The translations under genes were made by a program, and so were the position numbers. A DNA stretch of 51,627 bases. It comes from Firmicutes bacterium CAG:24053_14. GTDB taxonomy: Bacteria; Bacillota; Clostridia; Oscillospirales; Oscillospiraceae. The stretch covers positions 1 to 51,627 of the forward strand of contig MNSZ01000049.1 of the NCBI GenBank assembly GCA_001916715.1. Direction: 5' to 3'. Shown here piece after piece: positions 15,712 through 24,273 of this stretch. Numbering within the stretch: position 1 is the first letter of the stretch; each line of letters starts with the position of its first letter. The notes under the pieces were generated by a model. It saw only the letters and a program-made list of their open reading frames with translations. It did not search any database and had not been told where the DNA came from.

Positions 15712-15921
15712 GTGATAATCGACCGCATCGCACTTATTCTGACCATAATCGGCGGCATCAACTGGGGCAGCATCGGCCTGTTCAAATTCGATATCGTCGC
15801 ATGGATCTGCGGCGGACAGACGGCGACAGTCAGCCGAGTGATATACACGCTTGTCGGCCTCGCCGCGCTTTGGTGCATTTCCCTGCTTTTCCGCAGCGAC
15901 GCGCTTCCCGATGAGGCATAA
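15712..15921 (+). CDS. DUF378 family small membrane protein (YuzA-like)
   Basis: 69 aa with two transmembrane helices. The DUF378 signature is clear: IALILTIIGGINWGSIGLFKFDIVAWICG near the N terminus and YTLVGLAALWCI after it. Function unknown. The GTG at 15712 was chosen because AAAGGAG lies 9 bp upstream and the protein then begins MIIDRIALIL as the family does; GTG at 15691 is in frame but overlaps nothing that would initiate it. A bidirectional terminator follows. The 220 bp before this gene hold two GC-rich inverted repeats and no gene. Confidence 0.85.
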   Translation: MIIDRIALILTIIGGINWGSIGLFKFDIVAWICGGQTATVSRVIYTLVGLAALWCISLLFRSDALPDEA

Positions 15922-15930
15922 ATCCTATCA

Positions 15931-15965
15931 AAAAACACCTTGCGCATGACGCAAGGTGTTTTGCT
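15931..15965. terminator. Bidirectional terminator between DUF378 and the CHAP-SLH gene
   Basis: AACACCTTGCG (15934-15944) pairs with CGCAAGGTGTT (15950-15960), loop CATGA, with A and T runs on the two sides, so it can end transcription from both converging genes. Confidence 0.9.
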
Positions 15966-15966
15966 T

Positions 15967-17445
15967 TTATGCAGCTTCGGCAGGAGGCTCCGTCGGCTCG
16001 ACAGTCTCCGTTGGTTCCGGTTCTACAGGCTCGACCGGTTCAACAGGATCAACGGGCTTCTCGGCCTGATCCAGTGCTCGGTAAAGGAACGTTGCGACCT
16101 GGGCGCGGCTTACGACGCTGTTTGGCGAGAACGTATACTCGCCCGTTCCGGTGGTCACGCCGTTTTCGTATGCCCACAGCACCGAGCGATAGCAGAATGT
16201 GCCGGCATAGATATCGGCAAAGGGATTTTCGATGCCCGGCTCGGCCTGCCCGAGATAGCGCCACAGAAGAGTAACAAACTGCGCGCGCGTGACCTTGCCG
16301 TAGGGGTCAAAATACCCTGCGGAGACGCCCTTCGTTATGCCCTGCTCGACCGCCCACTGCACAGCCTTGGCACAATAGCTGCCGTCGGAAACATCGTAAA
16401 ATGTGCAGGTTCCGCTCTTCGGCGCCGGGCGGCCTGCCGCGCGCCAGATAAAGGTCACGACCTGCGCACGGGTACACTGCTCATCGGGTAGGAATTTTGC
16501 GGCGCTCGTGCCGTTGGATATGCCCTCGTCGATTACCCACTGTATGCCCTCGGCATAGTCGGCATGCCTGCCGTCGGGGCAGATGTCCGTCGCCGAGACC
16601 TTGAAGGGATAGCTCTTTTGCATGTAGTTATAGTTTTCGTCGACCGCTTCGATGAACAGCTCATAGCTGCCGGGGCCGAGTGCGGAGAAGCTGAGCTTGC
16701 CGTTAAGAGCGTAGAGATCGGCAGTCTTGCTCTTGGGGGATGTCTGCACGCAGGAGAAATAGTCTCCGTCCAGGTTGCGGATATCGGCATACAGCCAGGT
16801 TATTGTGCTGCCGGAGCGGACAGTGCCGCTTATACTGAAATCCTCGCCGCTGAGGGTGCCGCTCGGAACGACGGCGCCGGATACCGATATCGTGCCCGAT
16901 GGCGAGCCTATCGTGCCGTACTGAGGCGTAGCGTAGCCCAGAACGGAGTCGTCGCGCGGTCTTTCTCGGCGCTCGACCATGTCGTTTATGCTGTTGCCCT
17001 CGATGGTGTATATCGTCGTGTCGCTTGCGCGCTCGACGATGGCGACGTGCTCGGCAAGGCCGTCGCGCTTACCGTTATCTTCAAGCGCGTCGATAAACAG
17101 CAGGTCGCCTGCCTGCGGAGTGTACTCCTTCGTGCGCCACAGGCCGTGCTCCTTGAACCATTTCACGCCGCCGAAGCAGCCGGAAAAGTTCGGTATAATG
17201 CTTTCGGGCACGCCCGAATAGCGTGCGCACCAGCTTACGAACATTGCGCACCACGGCTGTCCGGGCAGACCGTACCACGAGCCGTACTTTGTGCCGTTCT
17301 GGAATTTTTCACGGTAGCCGAGCTGCGACTCGGCAACGCTCATGAAGCTTTCGCGCCGGCTGCGCCCGGAGTCGGCAAGCGCCGCCGGGGCAAGTCCGAG
17401 CAGCATCACCGCCGCAAGGACAAGGCTCATCACTCTCTTTCTCAT
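15967..17445 (-). CDS. Secreted CHAP-domain protein with three SLH domains
   Basis: 492 aa. A signal peptide (residues 1-24, ...LGLAPAALADS) leads into a CHAP/NlpC-P60-like hydrolase domain (about 30-165) with catalytic C66 (QPWCAMFVSWCARY) and H133 (AEHVAIVE). A beta-rich linker region follows (about 180-290; two GTISVSG/DFSISGTV-like stretches), then three S-layer-homology domains (about 298-475), which anchor the protein to secondary cell-wall polymer. The tail is rich in PVEPVEPTE repeats. Predicted role: peptidoglycan amidase or peptidase at the cell surface. GGGAGAG precedes the ATG at 17445. It lies downstream of the large SLH protein on the same strand, behind a terminator, so it may be expressed by read-through. 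Confidence 0.9.
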   Translation of the reverse strand: MRKRVMSLVLAAVMLLGLAPAALADSGRSRRESFMSVAESQLGYREKFQNGTKYGSWYGLPGQPWCAMFVSWCARYSGVPESIIPNFSGCFGGVKWFKEHGLWRTKEYTPQAGDLLFIDALEDNGKRDGLAEHVAIVERASDTTIYTIEGNSINDMVERRERPRDDSVLGYATPQYGTIGSPSGTISVSGAVVPSGTLSGEDFSISGTVRSGSTITWLYADIRNLDGDYFSCVQTSPKSKTADLYALNGKLSFSALGPGSYELFIEAVDENYNYMQKSYPFKVSATDICPDGRHADYAEGIQWVIDEGISNGTSAAKFLPDEQCTRAQVVTFIWRAAGRPAPKSGTCTFYDVSDGSYCAKAVQWAVEQGITKGVSAGYFDPYGKVTRAQFVTLLWRYLGQAEPGIENPFADIYAGTFCYRSVLWAYENGVTTGTGEYTFSPNSVVSRAQVATFLYRALDQAEKPVDPVEPVEPVEPEPTETVEPTEPPAEAA

Positions 17446-17464
17446 ATCTTCTCTCCCAGTTTCT

Positions 17465-17494
17465 AAAAAACCGCCGATCGGCATCGGCGGTTTT
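17465..17494 (-). terminator. Terminator of the large SLH protein gene
   Basis: The stem CCGCCGAT/ATCGGCGG (17471-17490, loop CGGC) is followed on the minus strand by a T6 run (17465-17470). It sits between two same-strand SLH genes. Confidence 0.85.
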
Positions 17495-17499
17495 CATTT

Positions 17500-20151
17500 T
17501 TACTTCTCCAGATTGTTTGTGCGATAAAGGAAGGTCACGACCTGCGCACGGGTAGCCGTAGTGCCGGGTGCAAAGGTGGTGGCCGTAGTGCCGGAGGTCA
17601 CGCCGTTTTCATATGCCCAGAGTATCGCCGGGGCAAAGACGCTGCTTGACGAAACGTCGGTAAACGGATTGAAGGTGCCGTAAACCGGCCTGTCGAGATA
17701 GCGCCAGAGGAAGGTCACAAACTGCGCGCGCGTGACGGTGGCATCGGGCGCAAAATGAGTGTCGTCAACGCCTGTTGTTATGCCGCGCTCTGCAGCCCAT
17801 GTGACGGCCTTCGTGTAATATGCGTTATCCATGACGTCGGCAAAGCCGCTCTCGGAGTTCGTCGGCTCGGGCTGACCGGCAAGCCGCCAGAGGAAGGTGA
17901 CTACCTGGCCGCGCGTACACTGCCCGTCGGGCAGGAAGCTCGTTGCCGTGTAGCCGCTCGTGATATTGTTTTCCGCCGCCCAGATGATGGCGTCGGTGTA
18001 GTAAACGTGTTTGCCCTGCGCGTCAATGTCGGTGAACGGGTTTTTTATGCCGCAGACCGAGCACACGCCGTTTACAAAGCTGTGGCCGAGCTGGCGCACA
18101 TAGCTTGATTCAAACTTTTCGGTGCAGCTTTTGCACTCGTATATCGTGTAGCCGCGCTCGGAGCAGGTCGGCGCAACGACGGTGGTCTTATAATCGTGGA
18201 CATGGTTATCGTAGCTTTCCCAAACAAGGGAGCCGCCGTAGCTTTCGCCCTTGTGCTCGCCCCACTTCGTGCCGTTTGCCGGGTAGACGAGGCTGGTCGA
18301 AACGCCCTGGAATGCGTTCGGCGCAACATAGCCGTATTCGCCGGAGATGTTTATGTAGTCGATCTGCGCGGCCGAGGGGAACGCGTTGTCGTCAAGGATA
18401 AGACTGCGGCAGTCGATGGACACGGACTTGAGGCCCTTGCAGCCGGAGAACGCGTTTTTTGCTATGCGCAGGCTGTCGGCGCGGCTGTATATGCCGACCT
18501 CGCGCAGGGCGGTGCAGCCGTAAAATGCGTTCGTTTCGATCGTCGTGCCGCTGCCGCCGTAGCTGGAGTCGTCCTTAACGAAGAACGCCTCGAGCGCCGT
18601 GCAGCCGGAAAACAGCGAGCCGGACACGGACGAAATGCCGGAGGGCAGCTCGGCATAGCTGAGCTTTTTGCAGCCGGAGAATGCGCCCTCGCCGATGTTC
18701 GAAACACTTTTGGGAACGGATATGCTCTTTATCGCCGTGCCTGCAAAGGCATAGCTTCCGACGCTTGTGCAGCCGGAGGGGATACCTATGGTCGAAAGAG
18801 CGGAGCAGCCGCGGAAGCAATCGTTGCCGATGATCCTGACGCCCTCGATGCCCTCAACATCGCTCAGTGCGGTGCAGCCGTAGAACGCACCGTCTCCAAG
18901 GCGCTTAAGCTCGGCGTTTATCTCAATGGAGCTAAGGTTTTTGAGGTTTGCAAAGGCATAGTTGCCGACGGTTTTAACGCCCGAGCCGATGACAACGGAC
19001 TTTATCGACGCTGCATAGTCATGCCAGGGCGACTCAAGGCCGTCGGCCGAGTGATAATCGCTCATCTCGCCGCTGCCGCTGATGTGCAGAACTCCGGTGT
19101 CCTCGTTGAGGCTCCATTTGAGGTTGCTGCCGCATTCGCCGCGGATGGTAGTATCCTTCCACTGAGCGTAGAGCGTGATATCCTTCAAAACGGGAGTGCT
19201 CGTTGTTACCTTGTTGCCGCCCTCGGGAGCGTCATACCAGCCGAGGAAGCGGAAGCCGTCCATGGTCGGCGTGGGCAGGGAGCTTATCTTGCCGTCTATG
19301 GTCGCATAGACATACAGCGTGTCGCACTCGCCGCCGCAGGGGTCGAGCATTATGCACGGAACGCGCTGCCACTGAGCGTAGATGGTGGTGTCCTTTGTGA
19401 ATTTATACGAGCTTGTGATCTTCGTTCCGCCGGAGGCGGCGTCGAACCAGCCGGTGAAGGCGTAGCCGTTGCGCGTGGGCGTCGGCAGCGATTTCACGGT
19501 GCCCTCGGCGGTGACATAGGCGTTTGCCTCGGAGCAGGCGCCGCCGTTGGGGTCGAGCTTGACCGTCAAAAGGCCGGGGCCGCCGCCGGATTTGTTGGTT
19601 ATGTACCAGATCTGCGTAATGTTCGCAATGACGTTATCCTGCGAGCCGCGGTTTGTTGCGTTCCAGCTCTGCGAAAGCTTGATGCGCTTTGCGGCCGTGC
19701 CGGGGTCGGCGCAGTAGAAGGTGTCGGTATCGGCGTCGTAATCGGTCAAAAGCACCGCGTGGGGGATGCTGCCGTCATAGATCTCGATGCCCTCGGGGTG
19801 CTTGTCCAGCAGGGCGAGCAGCGCGGATCTTTTCTCCGCGGCGCTCATGCCGGAATAGCTTTTAACGTCAACGGACATGCCCATGTATGAGTAGTTATAT
19901 CTCATGCCCGTGCCGCTTATCCACGCGACCGAGCCGAGCGTTGACTCTGTTATCGTTTCCCAGTCGGCGTTTCCGTCGATTATGGCGCGGCGGCGCAGCA
20001 TCATGACCGCCGAGGTCAGCGTACATTTTCCGCTGCCGCTCTGCATGAGGAAAACGTTGTCGTCGTTTATGGTTTCGGCCAGTGCGCTTGCCGGTATCAT
20101 CGTCAGCACCAGCGCAAGCACCAGCAGCATGCTAAGTATACGTTTTTTCAT
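17500..20151 (-). CDS. Large surface protein: C39-like peptidase, InlB repeats, LRR_5 and SLH domains
   Basis: 883-aa secreted, wall-bound protein. Order: signal peptide (1-25, ...PASALAE); a papain-like C39-type region (about 30-190) with C in SGSGKCTLTSAVMML and H in PHAVLLTDYDADTDTFYCADPG; two InlB_B/Listeria-Bacteroides repeats ending in TIYAQW and TLYAQW (about 200-330); a BspA-type leucine-rich repeat array (about 345-640; many GCxxL / IGxxAF units); a short CxxC...CxxC segment (YECKSCTEKF...CSVCGIKN); and three SLH domains to the C terminus. The likely role is adhesion or surface processing. The ATG at 20151 has GGAGG upstream and a clear promoter at 20188-20216. It may be exported by Sec. 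The peptidase activity is inferred from the C/H pair only. Confidence 0.88.
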   Translation of the reverse strand: MKKRILSMLLVLALVLTMIPASALAETINDDNVFLMQSGSGKCTLTSAVMMLRRRAIIDGNADWETITESTLGSVAWISGTGMRYNYSYMGMSVDVKSYSGMSAAEKRSALLALLDKHPEGIEIYDGSIPHAVLLTDYDADTDTFYCADPGTAAKRIKLSQSWNATNRGSQDNVIANITQIWYITNKSGGGPGLLTVKLDPNGGACSEANAYVTAEGTVKSLPTPTRNGYAFTGWFDAASGGTKITSSYKFTKDTTIYAQWQRVPCIMLDPCGGECDTLYVYATIDGKISSLPTPTMDGFRFLGWYDAPEGGNKVTTSTPVLKDITLYAQWKDTTIRGECGSNLKWSLNEDTGVLHISGSGEMSDYHSADGLESPWHDYAASIKSVVIGSGVKTVGNYAFANLKNLSSIEINAELKRLGDGAFYGCTALSDVEGIEGVRIIGNDCFRGCSALSTIGIPSGCTSVGSYAFAGTAIKSISVPKSVSNIGEGAFSGCKKLSYAELPSGISSVSGSLFSGCTALEAFFVKDDSSYGGSGTTIETNAFYGCTALREVGIYSRADSLRIAKNAFSGCKGLKSVSIDCRSLILDDNAFPSAAQIDYINISGEYGYVAPNAFQGVSTSLVYPANGTKWGEHKGESYGGSLVWESYDNHVHDYKTTVVAPTCSERGYTIYECKSCTEKFESSYVRQLGHSFVNGVCSVCGIKNPFTDIDAQGKHVYYTDAIIWAAENNITSGYTATSFLPDGQCTRGQVVTFLWRLAGQPEPTNSESGFADVMDNAYYTKAVTWAAERGITTGVDDTHFAPDATVTRAQFVTFLWRYLDRPVYGTFNPFTDVSSSSVFAPAILWAYENGVTSGTTATTFAPGTTATRAQVVTFLYRTNNLEK

Positions 20152-20157
20152 TCTTTC

Positions 20158-20216
20158 CTCCCGTGAATTTGCTGAGAATATTTTATAATTATATCTCACG
20201 GGAGCGGTTCAATCAA
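20158..20216 (-). promoter_or_regulatory. Promoter of the large SLH protein gene with flanking inverted repeat
   Basis: Minus strand: TTGATT (20211-20216), 17-bp spacer, TATAAT (20188-20193). A perfect 9-bp inverted repeat flanks the -10 region: CTCCCGTGA at 20158-20166 and TCACGGGAG at 20196-20204. One arm overlaps the Shine-Dalgarno and the other the spacer, a possible operator arrangement. Confidence 0.65.
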
Positions 20217-20278
20217 GGAATTTCAGAGATTGTTTACATTACAGCCGCCTACGCTTGGCATATTACAGCGCCGCTGCA

Positions 20279-21556
20279 TCAGATCAGCAAAGGCGCAAGT
20301 GTCAAAATGCCCAAATTATCTTCGAAAATTTCGTCAAATTGCCCGATCGGCAGAGGATTGATCCCTCGCCCGGCCTCGATCGTGTAGCCGGGGCGGTCGA
20401 AATTTTGAATAAACCAGTCCTTGTATCCGGCAAAGCCCGAGGCAAAGGGCGTTTCCTCGGCGGCATAGCCCGAAACGGCGGAAAACGTGTCGGCGATTTC
20501 TCGCGCGCGCGGCGGCAGAAGGTCGAGATAGCGCCAGTAGATCACCTCGCCCTGGGTGTGGTAAGCCAGCGTCAGCTGCGGCGAGAGCGCGAGCGTGAAA
20601 TCATACATCGCGCGGCTCTCCGGCGCGGACAGCGGAGACGAGCCGACATAGTCGGCAGGCGCCGGGCCGACAACGCCGAGAGCGAATTTGTTCTCCCGCG
20701 CCTGCTCCCACCCGGCCGGATATTGCAGATTTAGATCCGTGCCGCGGATATTCGCCTTCCAGCCCGACGGGAACGGCACGTTGGGGTAGTTTTGCGCGAT
20801 GCGCACTGCTCCGTCGTAAAATTCGCCGCCCGTAAGCTCGCCGGTTACGAGGTCAACGCCGTCCGGGTCAACACAGGGCGCTATGTAGATTGCCGCGCTT
20901 TGGTATATCTCTTTCGCGCTGCGCCCGAAAATTTTTCCGCCTTCGGCATATGCACGAGCTAATTTTTCGGCAAATGAAAGCAGCAGCGGAACGGTTATCC
21001 ACTCATTTGCGTGGTGCGCGGCGTTGTAGAAAACGCTTTTTTCGCCCTCGCCGATCGAAAGATACCACAGCGGCCGGCCCATGACCGACTTCCCGATCTG
21101 CCCGGTTTTCACAAACGGATACCGCGCCGCGATGCCGCGCACGCAATAGGAAACGAGCGCGGATGTAAAACTGATATTTGTGGGCACAATATCAAACGGG
21201 AGCGGAATGACGACCGAGCTTCCGACGGCGAGCTTTTCCGGAGCAATGCCGGGATTTGCCGTCAAGATCGCCGACAGAGGCACATTATAAAGCTGCGAAA
21301 GCGCAAACAGCGTATCGCCCCGATGGATGCGGTGCGAGGCAAAGCCCGTGTAATACGGCATGAGCGCGCGATGCGTCGCAGGGCCTGCAACGCCGTCGGC
21401 GGCAAGACCGTTATCGGACTGAAAGGTGCGCAGCGCGGCTTTTGTTGCGTTGCCGAAAATGCCGTCCGGCGCAAGCGAGCGAGCGCCTGCACGCCCCAGC
21501 GCAAGCTGCAAAAGCTCCACCGACGGCCCGACAGAGCCAAGCTTCAAAACCTTCAT
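20279..21556 (-). CDS. M14 metallopeptidase with peptidoglycan-binding and LysM domains
   Basis: 425 aa. PG_binding_1 (residues about 5-65, SVGPSVELLQLAL...PDGIFGNATKAALRTFQ), LysM (about 75-118, IHRGDTLFALSQLYNV) and a peptidase M14 domain (about 130-425). Zinc ligands are visible as H182-E185 (HHANEW) and H333 (LAYHTQG), with catalytic E394 (GYTIEAGRG). This matches gamma-D-glutamyl-meso-diaminopimelate peptidase I, which trims stem peptides of (spore) peptidoglycan. There is no classical signal peptide, as for endopeptidase I of spore formers. AAAGGGGG precedes the ATG, and the end of repeat cluster 5 (TATTAAAAAA) runs directly into this Shine-Dalgarno. Confidence 0.9.
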   Translation of the reverse strand: MKVLKLGSVGPSVELLQLALGRAGARSLAPDGIFGNATKAALRTFQSDNGLAADGVAGPATHRALMPYYTGFASHRIHRGDTLFALSQLYNVPLSAILTANPGIAPEKLAVGSSVVIPLPFDIVPTNISFTSALVSYCVRGIAARYPFVKTGQIGKSVMGRPLWYLSIGEGEKSVFYNAAHHANEWITVPLLLSFAEKLARAYAEGGKIFGRSAKEIYQSAAIYIAPCVDPDGVDLVTGELTGGEFYDGAVRIAQNYPNVPFPSGWKANIRGTDLNLQYPAGWEQARENKFALGVVGPAPADYVGSSPLSAPESRAMYDFTLALSPQLTLAYHTQGEVIYWRYLDLLPPRAREIADTFSAVSGYAAEETPFASGFAGYKDWFIQNFDRPGYTIEAGRGINPLPIGQFDEIFEDNLGILTLAPLLI

Positions 21557-21570
21557 ATTATAAAACCCCC

Positions 21571-21980
21571 TTTTTTAATAGCGCTTTTAGGCTGCTACGG
21601 ATACGCATATCTCTGGTGTCACGGTATCGAGACATTGGTGTAAACCGTATTCGTCTCGCGCTACGTTAGTGCGGCATAGCGTTTTGTTGCCCGGTGTCGA
21701 AGTTACCGACAAAACCGGAAAAACTGCCGCCACACATTAGTGAAGTGTTAAATTCTGCACCGCACCCCATTGGCTCACCTGTCAAGGGGAGCAGGCAGCT
21801 TTGCTGCCGAGGGGTTGAATTAAAACCTATTAACTATCAGCTATTAGCTCTCCGCTGCGCCCACCGGTCGCTTGTAGGGAACGGATTTATCCGTTCCGCT
21901 CGCTATGGTTTTGCCAGTAGCTTCCGGTCGGGCTGACGCAAAAAATGTATTGGCAGGAGTGTAAAAGCGCCTCTAAAAAG
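21571..21980. repeat. Intergenic composite repeat, cluster 5
   Basis: Runs from TTTTTTAATAGCGC (21571), which is oriented away from the M14 gene, through the CGGATACGCATATCTCTGG region, the CACCTGTCAAGGGGAGCAGGCAG module, the CTATTAACTATCAGCTATTAG module and GGAACGGATTTATCCGTTCC to GCGCCTCTAAAAAGG (about 21980). The M14 Shine-Dalgarno abuts its left edge and spoIVB-like starts 73 bp after its right edge. Confidence 0.85.
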
Positions 21981-22052
21981 GTAAAAGTTAAAGTGCGGTT
22001 CTGAAATATATTTTACGCTCAAGACCACATACTTTATGTGTGGAGGTGAGAT

Positions 22053-23033
22053 ATGACGATCAAAAAAATCATGGCGGCGGCGCTGTCGGCGGTGCTGTGC
22101 GTCGTGCTGAGCGCGGCGGCGTTTGCCGAATCGCTCGTGCCGGGCGGCGGCGCCGTCGGCATACGCATGACGACCGACGGCGTTGTGGTGGCAGGCGTTT
22201 CGGAGGTCGAAACGCCAAACGGCAAGCGCTCTCCGGCAGCGGAGGCAGGGCTTAAAAAGGGCGACGTCATAACGCGGCTTGGCGGAGCCGACATCGGCAC
22301 GGCGCAGGACTTCAAAACGGCGCTGGCTCAGCTTGACGGCAGCAAAACGACCGTTACGATCGAGCGCGGCGGCAAGGCAAAGCAGCTGAACATCACGCCG
22401 GCGCAGGACGCCGACGGCGCGTGGAAGCTCGGGCTTTGGCTGCGCGACGGCGTGAGCGGCGTCGGCACGCTGACGTTTTACGACCCCGAGACCGGCGTTT
22501 ACGGCGCGCTCGGCCACAGCATCAGCGACGAGGCTACCGGCGAGGCTCTGCCGCTCGGCGACGGCGGCATCTACAAGGCGCAGATAGTCGGCATCGTGCA
22601 CGGCGAGGTCGGCGCGCCGGGGCAGCTTGACGGCAAAACCGACTGCACGAAATTCCTCGGCGATATCCGCATAAACTGCGGCTGCGGCATCTTCGGCAAG
22701 GCCGATTTTGACGGCCCGACGCTCGAGACCGGCGAGTTTGAGACCGGCAAGGCGACGATAAGATGCACGCTCAGCGGCGAGGAAACGCGCGAATACGGCA
22801 TCGAGATCAAGAAGGTGTATTCCTCGGCGGAGGGCACGACCGTCATGCTGACGGTGACAGATCCCGAGCTTCTGGCGCAGACCGGCGGCATCGTTCAGGG
22901 CATGTCGGGAAGCCCCATCATCCAGAACGGAAAGCTCGTCGGCGCGGTGACGCACGTTTTCGTAAACGACCCGACCTCGGGCTACGGCGTCAGCATCCGG
23001 GACATGCTGAAAACGGCGGAATCGGCGGCGTAA
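22053..23033 (+). CDS. SpoIVB-like serine peptidase (S55) with PDZ domain
   Basis: 326 aa. Signal/anchor segment (1-25), a PDZ domain (about 45-115; SPAAEAGLKKGDVITRLGGADI) and an S55 peptidase domain with catalytic H155 (YGALGHSISD) and S285 (VQGMSGSPIIQNGKLVGAVTHV). In endospore formers SpoIVB is secreted from the forespore and cleaves SpoIVFA to activate pro-sigma-K processing. This copy is about 100 residues shorter than Bacillus SpoIVB, mainly at the N terminus, so it may be a sporulation SpoIVB or a paralogue with another substrate. GGAGGTGAG precedes the ATG. No spo0A or recN neighbour is present, unlike the usual locus. Confidence 0.85.
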   Translation: MTIKKIMAAALSAVLCVVLSAAAFAESLVPGGGAVGIRMTTDGVVVAGVSEVETPNGKRSPAAEAGLKKGDVITRLGGADIGTAQDFKTALAQLDGSKTTVTIERGGKAKQLNITPAQDADGAWKLGLWLRDGVSGVGTLTFYDPETGVYGALGHSISDEATGEALPLGDGGIYKAQIVGIVHGEVGAPGQLDGKTDCTKFLGDIRINCGCGIFGKADFDGPTLETGEFETGKATIRCTLSGEETREYGIEIKKVYSSAEGTTVMLTVTDPELLAQTGGIVQGMSGSPIIQNGKLVGAVTHVFVNDPTSGYGVSIRDMLKTAESAA

Positions 23034-23041
23034 GCGGCAGC

Positions 23042-23077
23042 AAAAAACCGGGAGTGCGGAAAAATCCGCGCTCCCGG
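23042..23077 (-). terminator. Terminator of the MFS remnant
   Basis: CCGGGAGTGCGG (23048-23059) pairs with CCGCGCTCCCGG (23066-23077, one mismatch). On the minus strand it is followed by T6 (23042-23047). It may also stall plus-strand transcription from the SpoIVB-like gene, but there is no T run on that side. Confidence 0.75.
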
Positions 23078-23086
23078 CGATCATAC

Positions 23087-23621
23087 TTATTTATTCATTG
23101 TTTTGCCCGGTACGCAGAGCGTAAACAGCAAAAACGCCGCGCTCACGCCGACTGCGAGGTAATACGGAAGTTTCACCGCTCCCGAGCTGGTTTGCCGCCG
23201 ATGACAGGCCCATCAGCCCCTCGCGCTTTTCCGGCGCAAAGTAATAGGTCAAAAGCCCGGTTGACAGCGGCATGATCATGCCGACGCCAACGCCGACGAG
23301 CGCGCGCATGACAAGCACTGCCCAGATCGAATTGAATAAGCCTGCCGCAGCGCCGCCGACCGTGTAAAGCGCAAGGCCGACCATAGTCAGCGTGCGCGCG
23401 CCGAAGCGCGAGGCCAGGCGGCCGAAGAACATATTCGTTATCACGATAAACAGCGCCGGCATGCACACAACAAGCTGCACCTCGAGCTGGCTTGCGTCGG
23501 AAAAATGCCGGCGTATGACCTCAAGCGCCGGGGCGACCGCCGCACCGGCCATTACCGTTAAAAGCGAAAGCGACAGTATGCTTGCCGCCAGCGGCTTCAA
23601 TTTAATTTCTCTGTTTCTCAA
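23087..23621 (-). pseudogene. MFS transporter remnant with internal deletion
   Basis: The first about 155 residues are a normal MFS N-terminal half: helices 1-5, VQLVVCMPALFIVITNMFFGRLASRFGARTL and the motif GLLTYYFAPEKREGLMGLSSAANQLG. After SAANQLGSG the frame changes. In the next frame VKLPYYLAVGVSAAFLL and TLCVPGKTMNK followed by TAA reads as the last transmembrane helix of the same kind of protein. About 200 residues (helices 6-11) are missing and the junction is out of frame, so this is a dead gene. The probable start is TTG at 23621, with GGAGG 8 bp before it, immediately next to the CTCTAAAAAA edge of repeat cluster 6. Confidence 0.85.
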
Positions 23622-23633
23622 AAAACTTCCTCC

Positions 23634-24176
23634 TTTTTTAGAGGCGCATTGACGCACCTACGGATACATTTTTAGAGGCGCATTGACGCAGCTACCAATA
23701 CATTTATCTCTGGTAGCCCGGTTCGAGACTGCCGACAAAACCGGGAAACTGCCGCGCTACATAAGTGCGCTGCTGAATTTTGCACCGCACCCTTGTAGGG
23801 AACGGATTTATCCGTTCCGTTTGCCACGGTTTTGCCTGCACTCAAATCTATAGCTGTAGCGACCAGTGGCCGCAGCGGAGAGCTAATAGCTGATAGTTAA
23901 TAGCTATGGTGTTTGCTTAAATTCAACCCCTCGGCAGCAAAGCTGCCTGCTCCCCTTGACAGGTGAGCCAATGAGATGCGGCGCAAATTTTGCACTAATA
24001 TAGCACAATATTATGGGGTGCGAAACGCCACGGTTTCCTCCGCAGTGCCAAACCGGGCAGCAAAACTCAGCAGCGCACTAACGTAGCGCGTGGCACATAC
24101 GGTTTTGCACGCAGTCTCGACACCGTGCTACCGCAAAAACCGTATCGGTACGATGTGAATGCGCCTCTGAAAAAAT
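23634..24176. repeat. Intergenic composite repeat, cluster 6
   Basis: Starts at the MFS remnant's Shine-Dalgarno with a short terminal unit (TTTTTTAGAGGCGC..., 23634), directly followed by a second terminal unit at about 23671. Then come CGGAACGGATTTATCCG, the GCTAATAGCTGATAG module, CAGCAAAGCTGCCTGC, the TTTTGCACTAATATAGCACAA module and the right terminus GCGCCTCTGAAAAAA (about 24176), adjoining the TRAP terminator. Confidence 0.85.
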
Positions 24177-24211
24177 AAAAAGAGCGTAAGTCCGGTTTGG
24201 ACTTACGCTCT
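24172..24211 (-). terminator. Terminator of the TRAP operon
   Basis: AGAGCGTAAGTCC (24181-24193) pairs perfectly with GGACTTACGCTCT (24199-24211), loop GGTTT. The minus-strand T run corresponds to the A-rich plus-strand bases 24170-24180. Confidence 0.9.
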
Positions 24212-24273
24212 TTTTGCTACACAACATCAGTGATTATAGCAGGTTTTTTTTAAAAGTCAAACGTTTTTGCGCC

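Noticed and set aside
18196..19890. 564-codon plus-strand open frame opposite the large SLH protein
   Set aside because: No initiation signal and no domain. The repeated Ala/Val/Arg composition mirrors the antisense of the LRR region.
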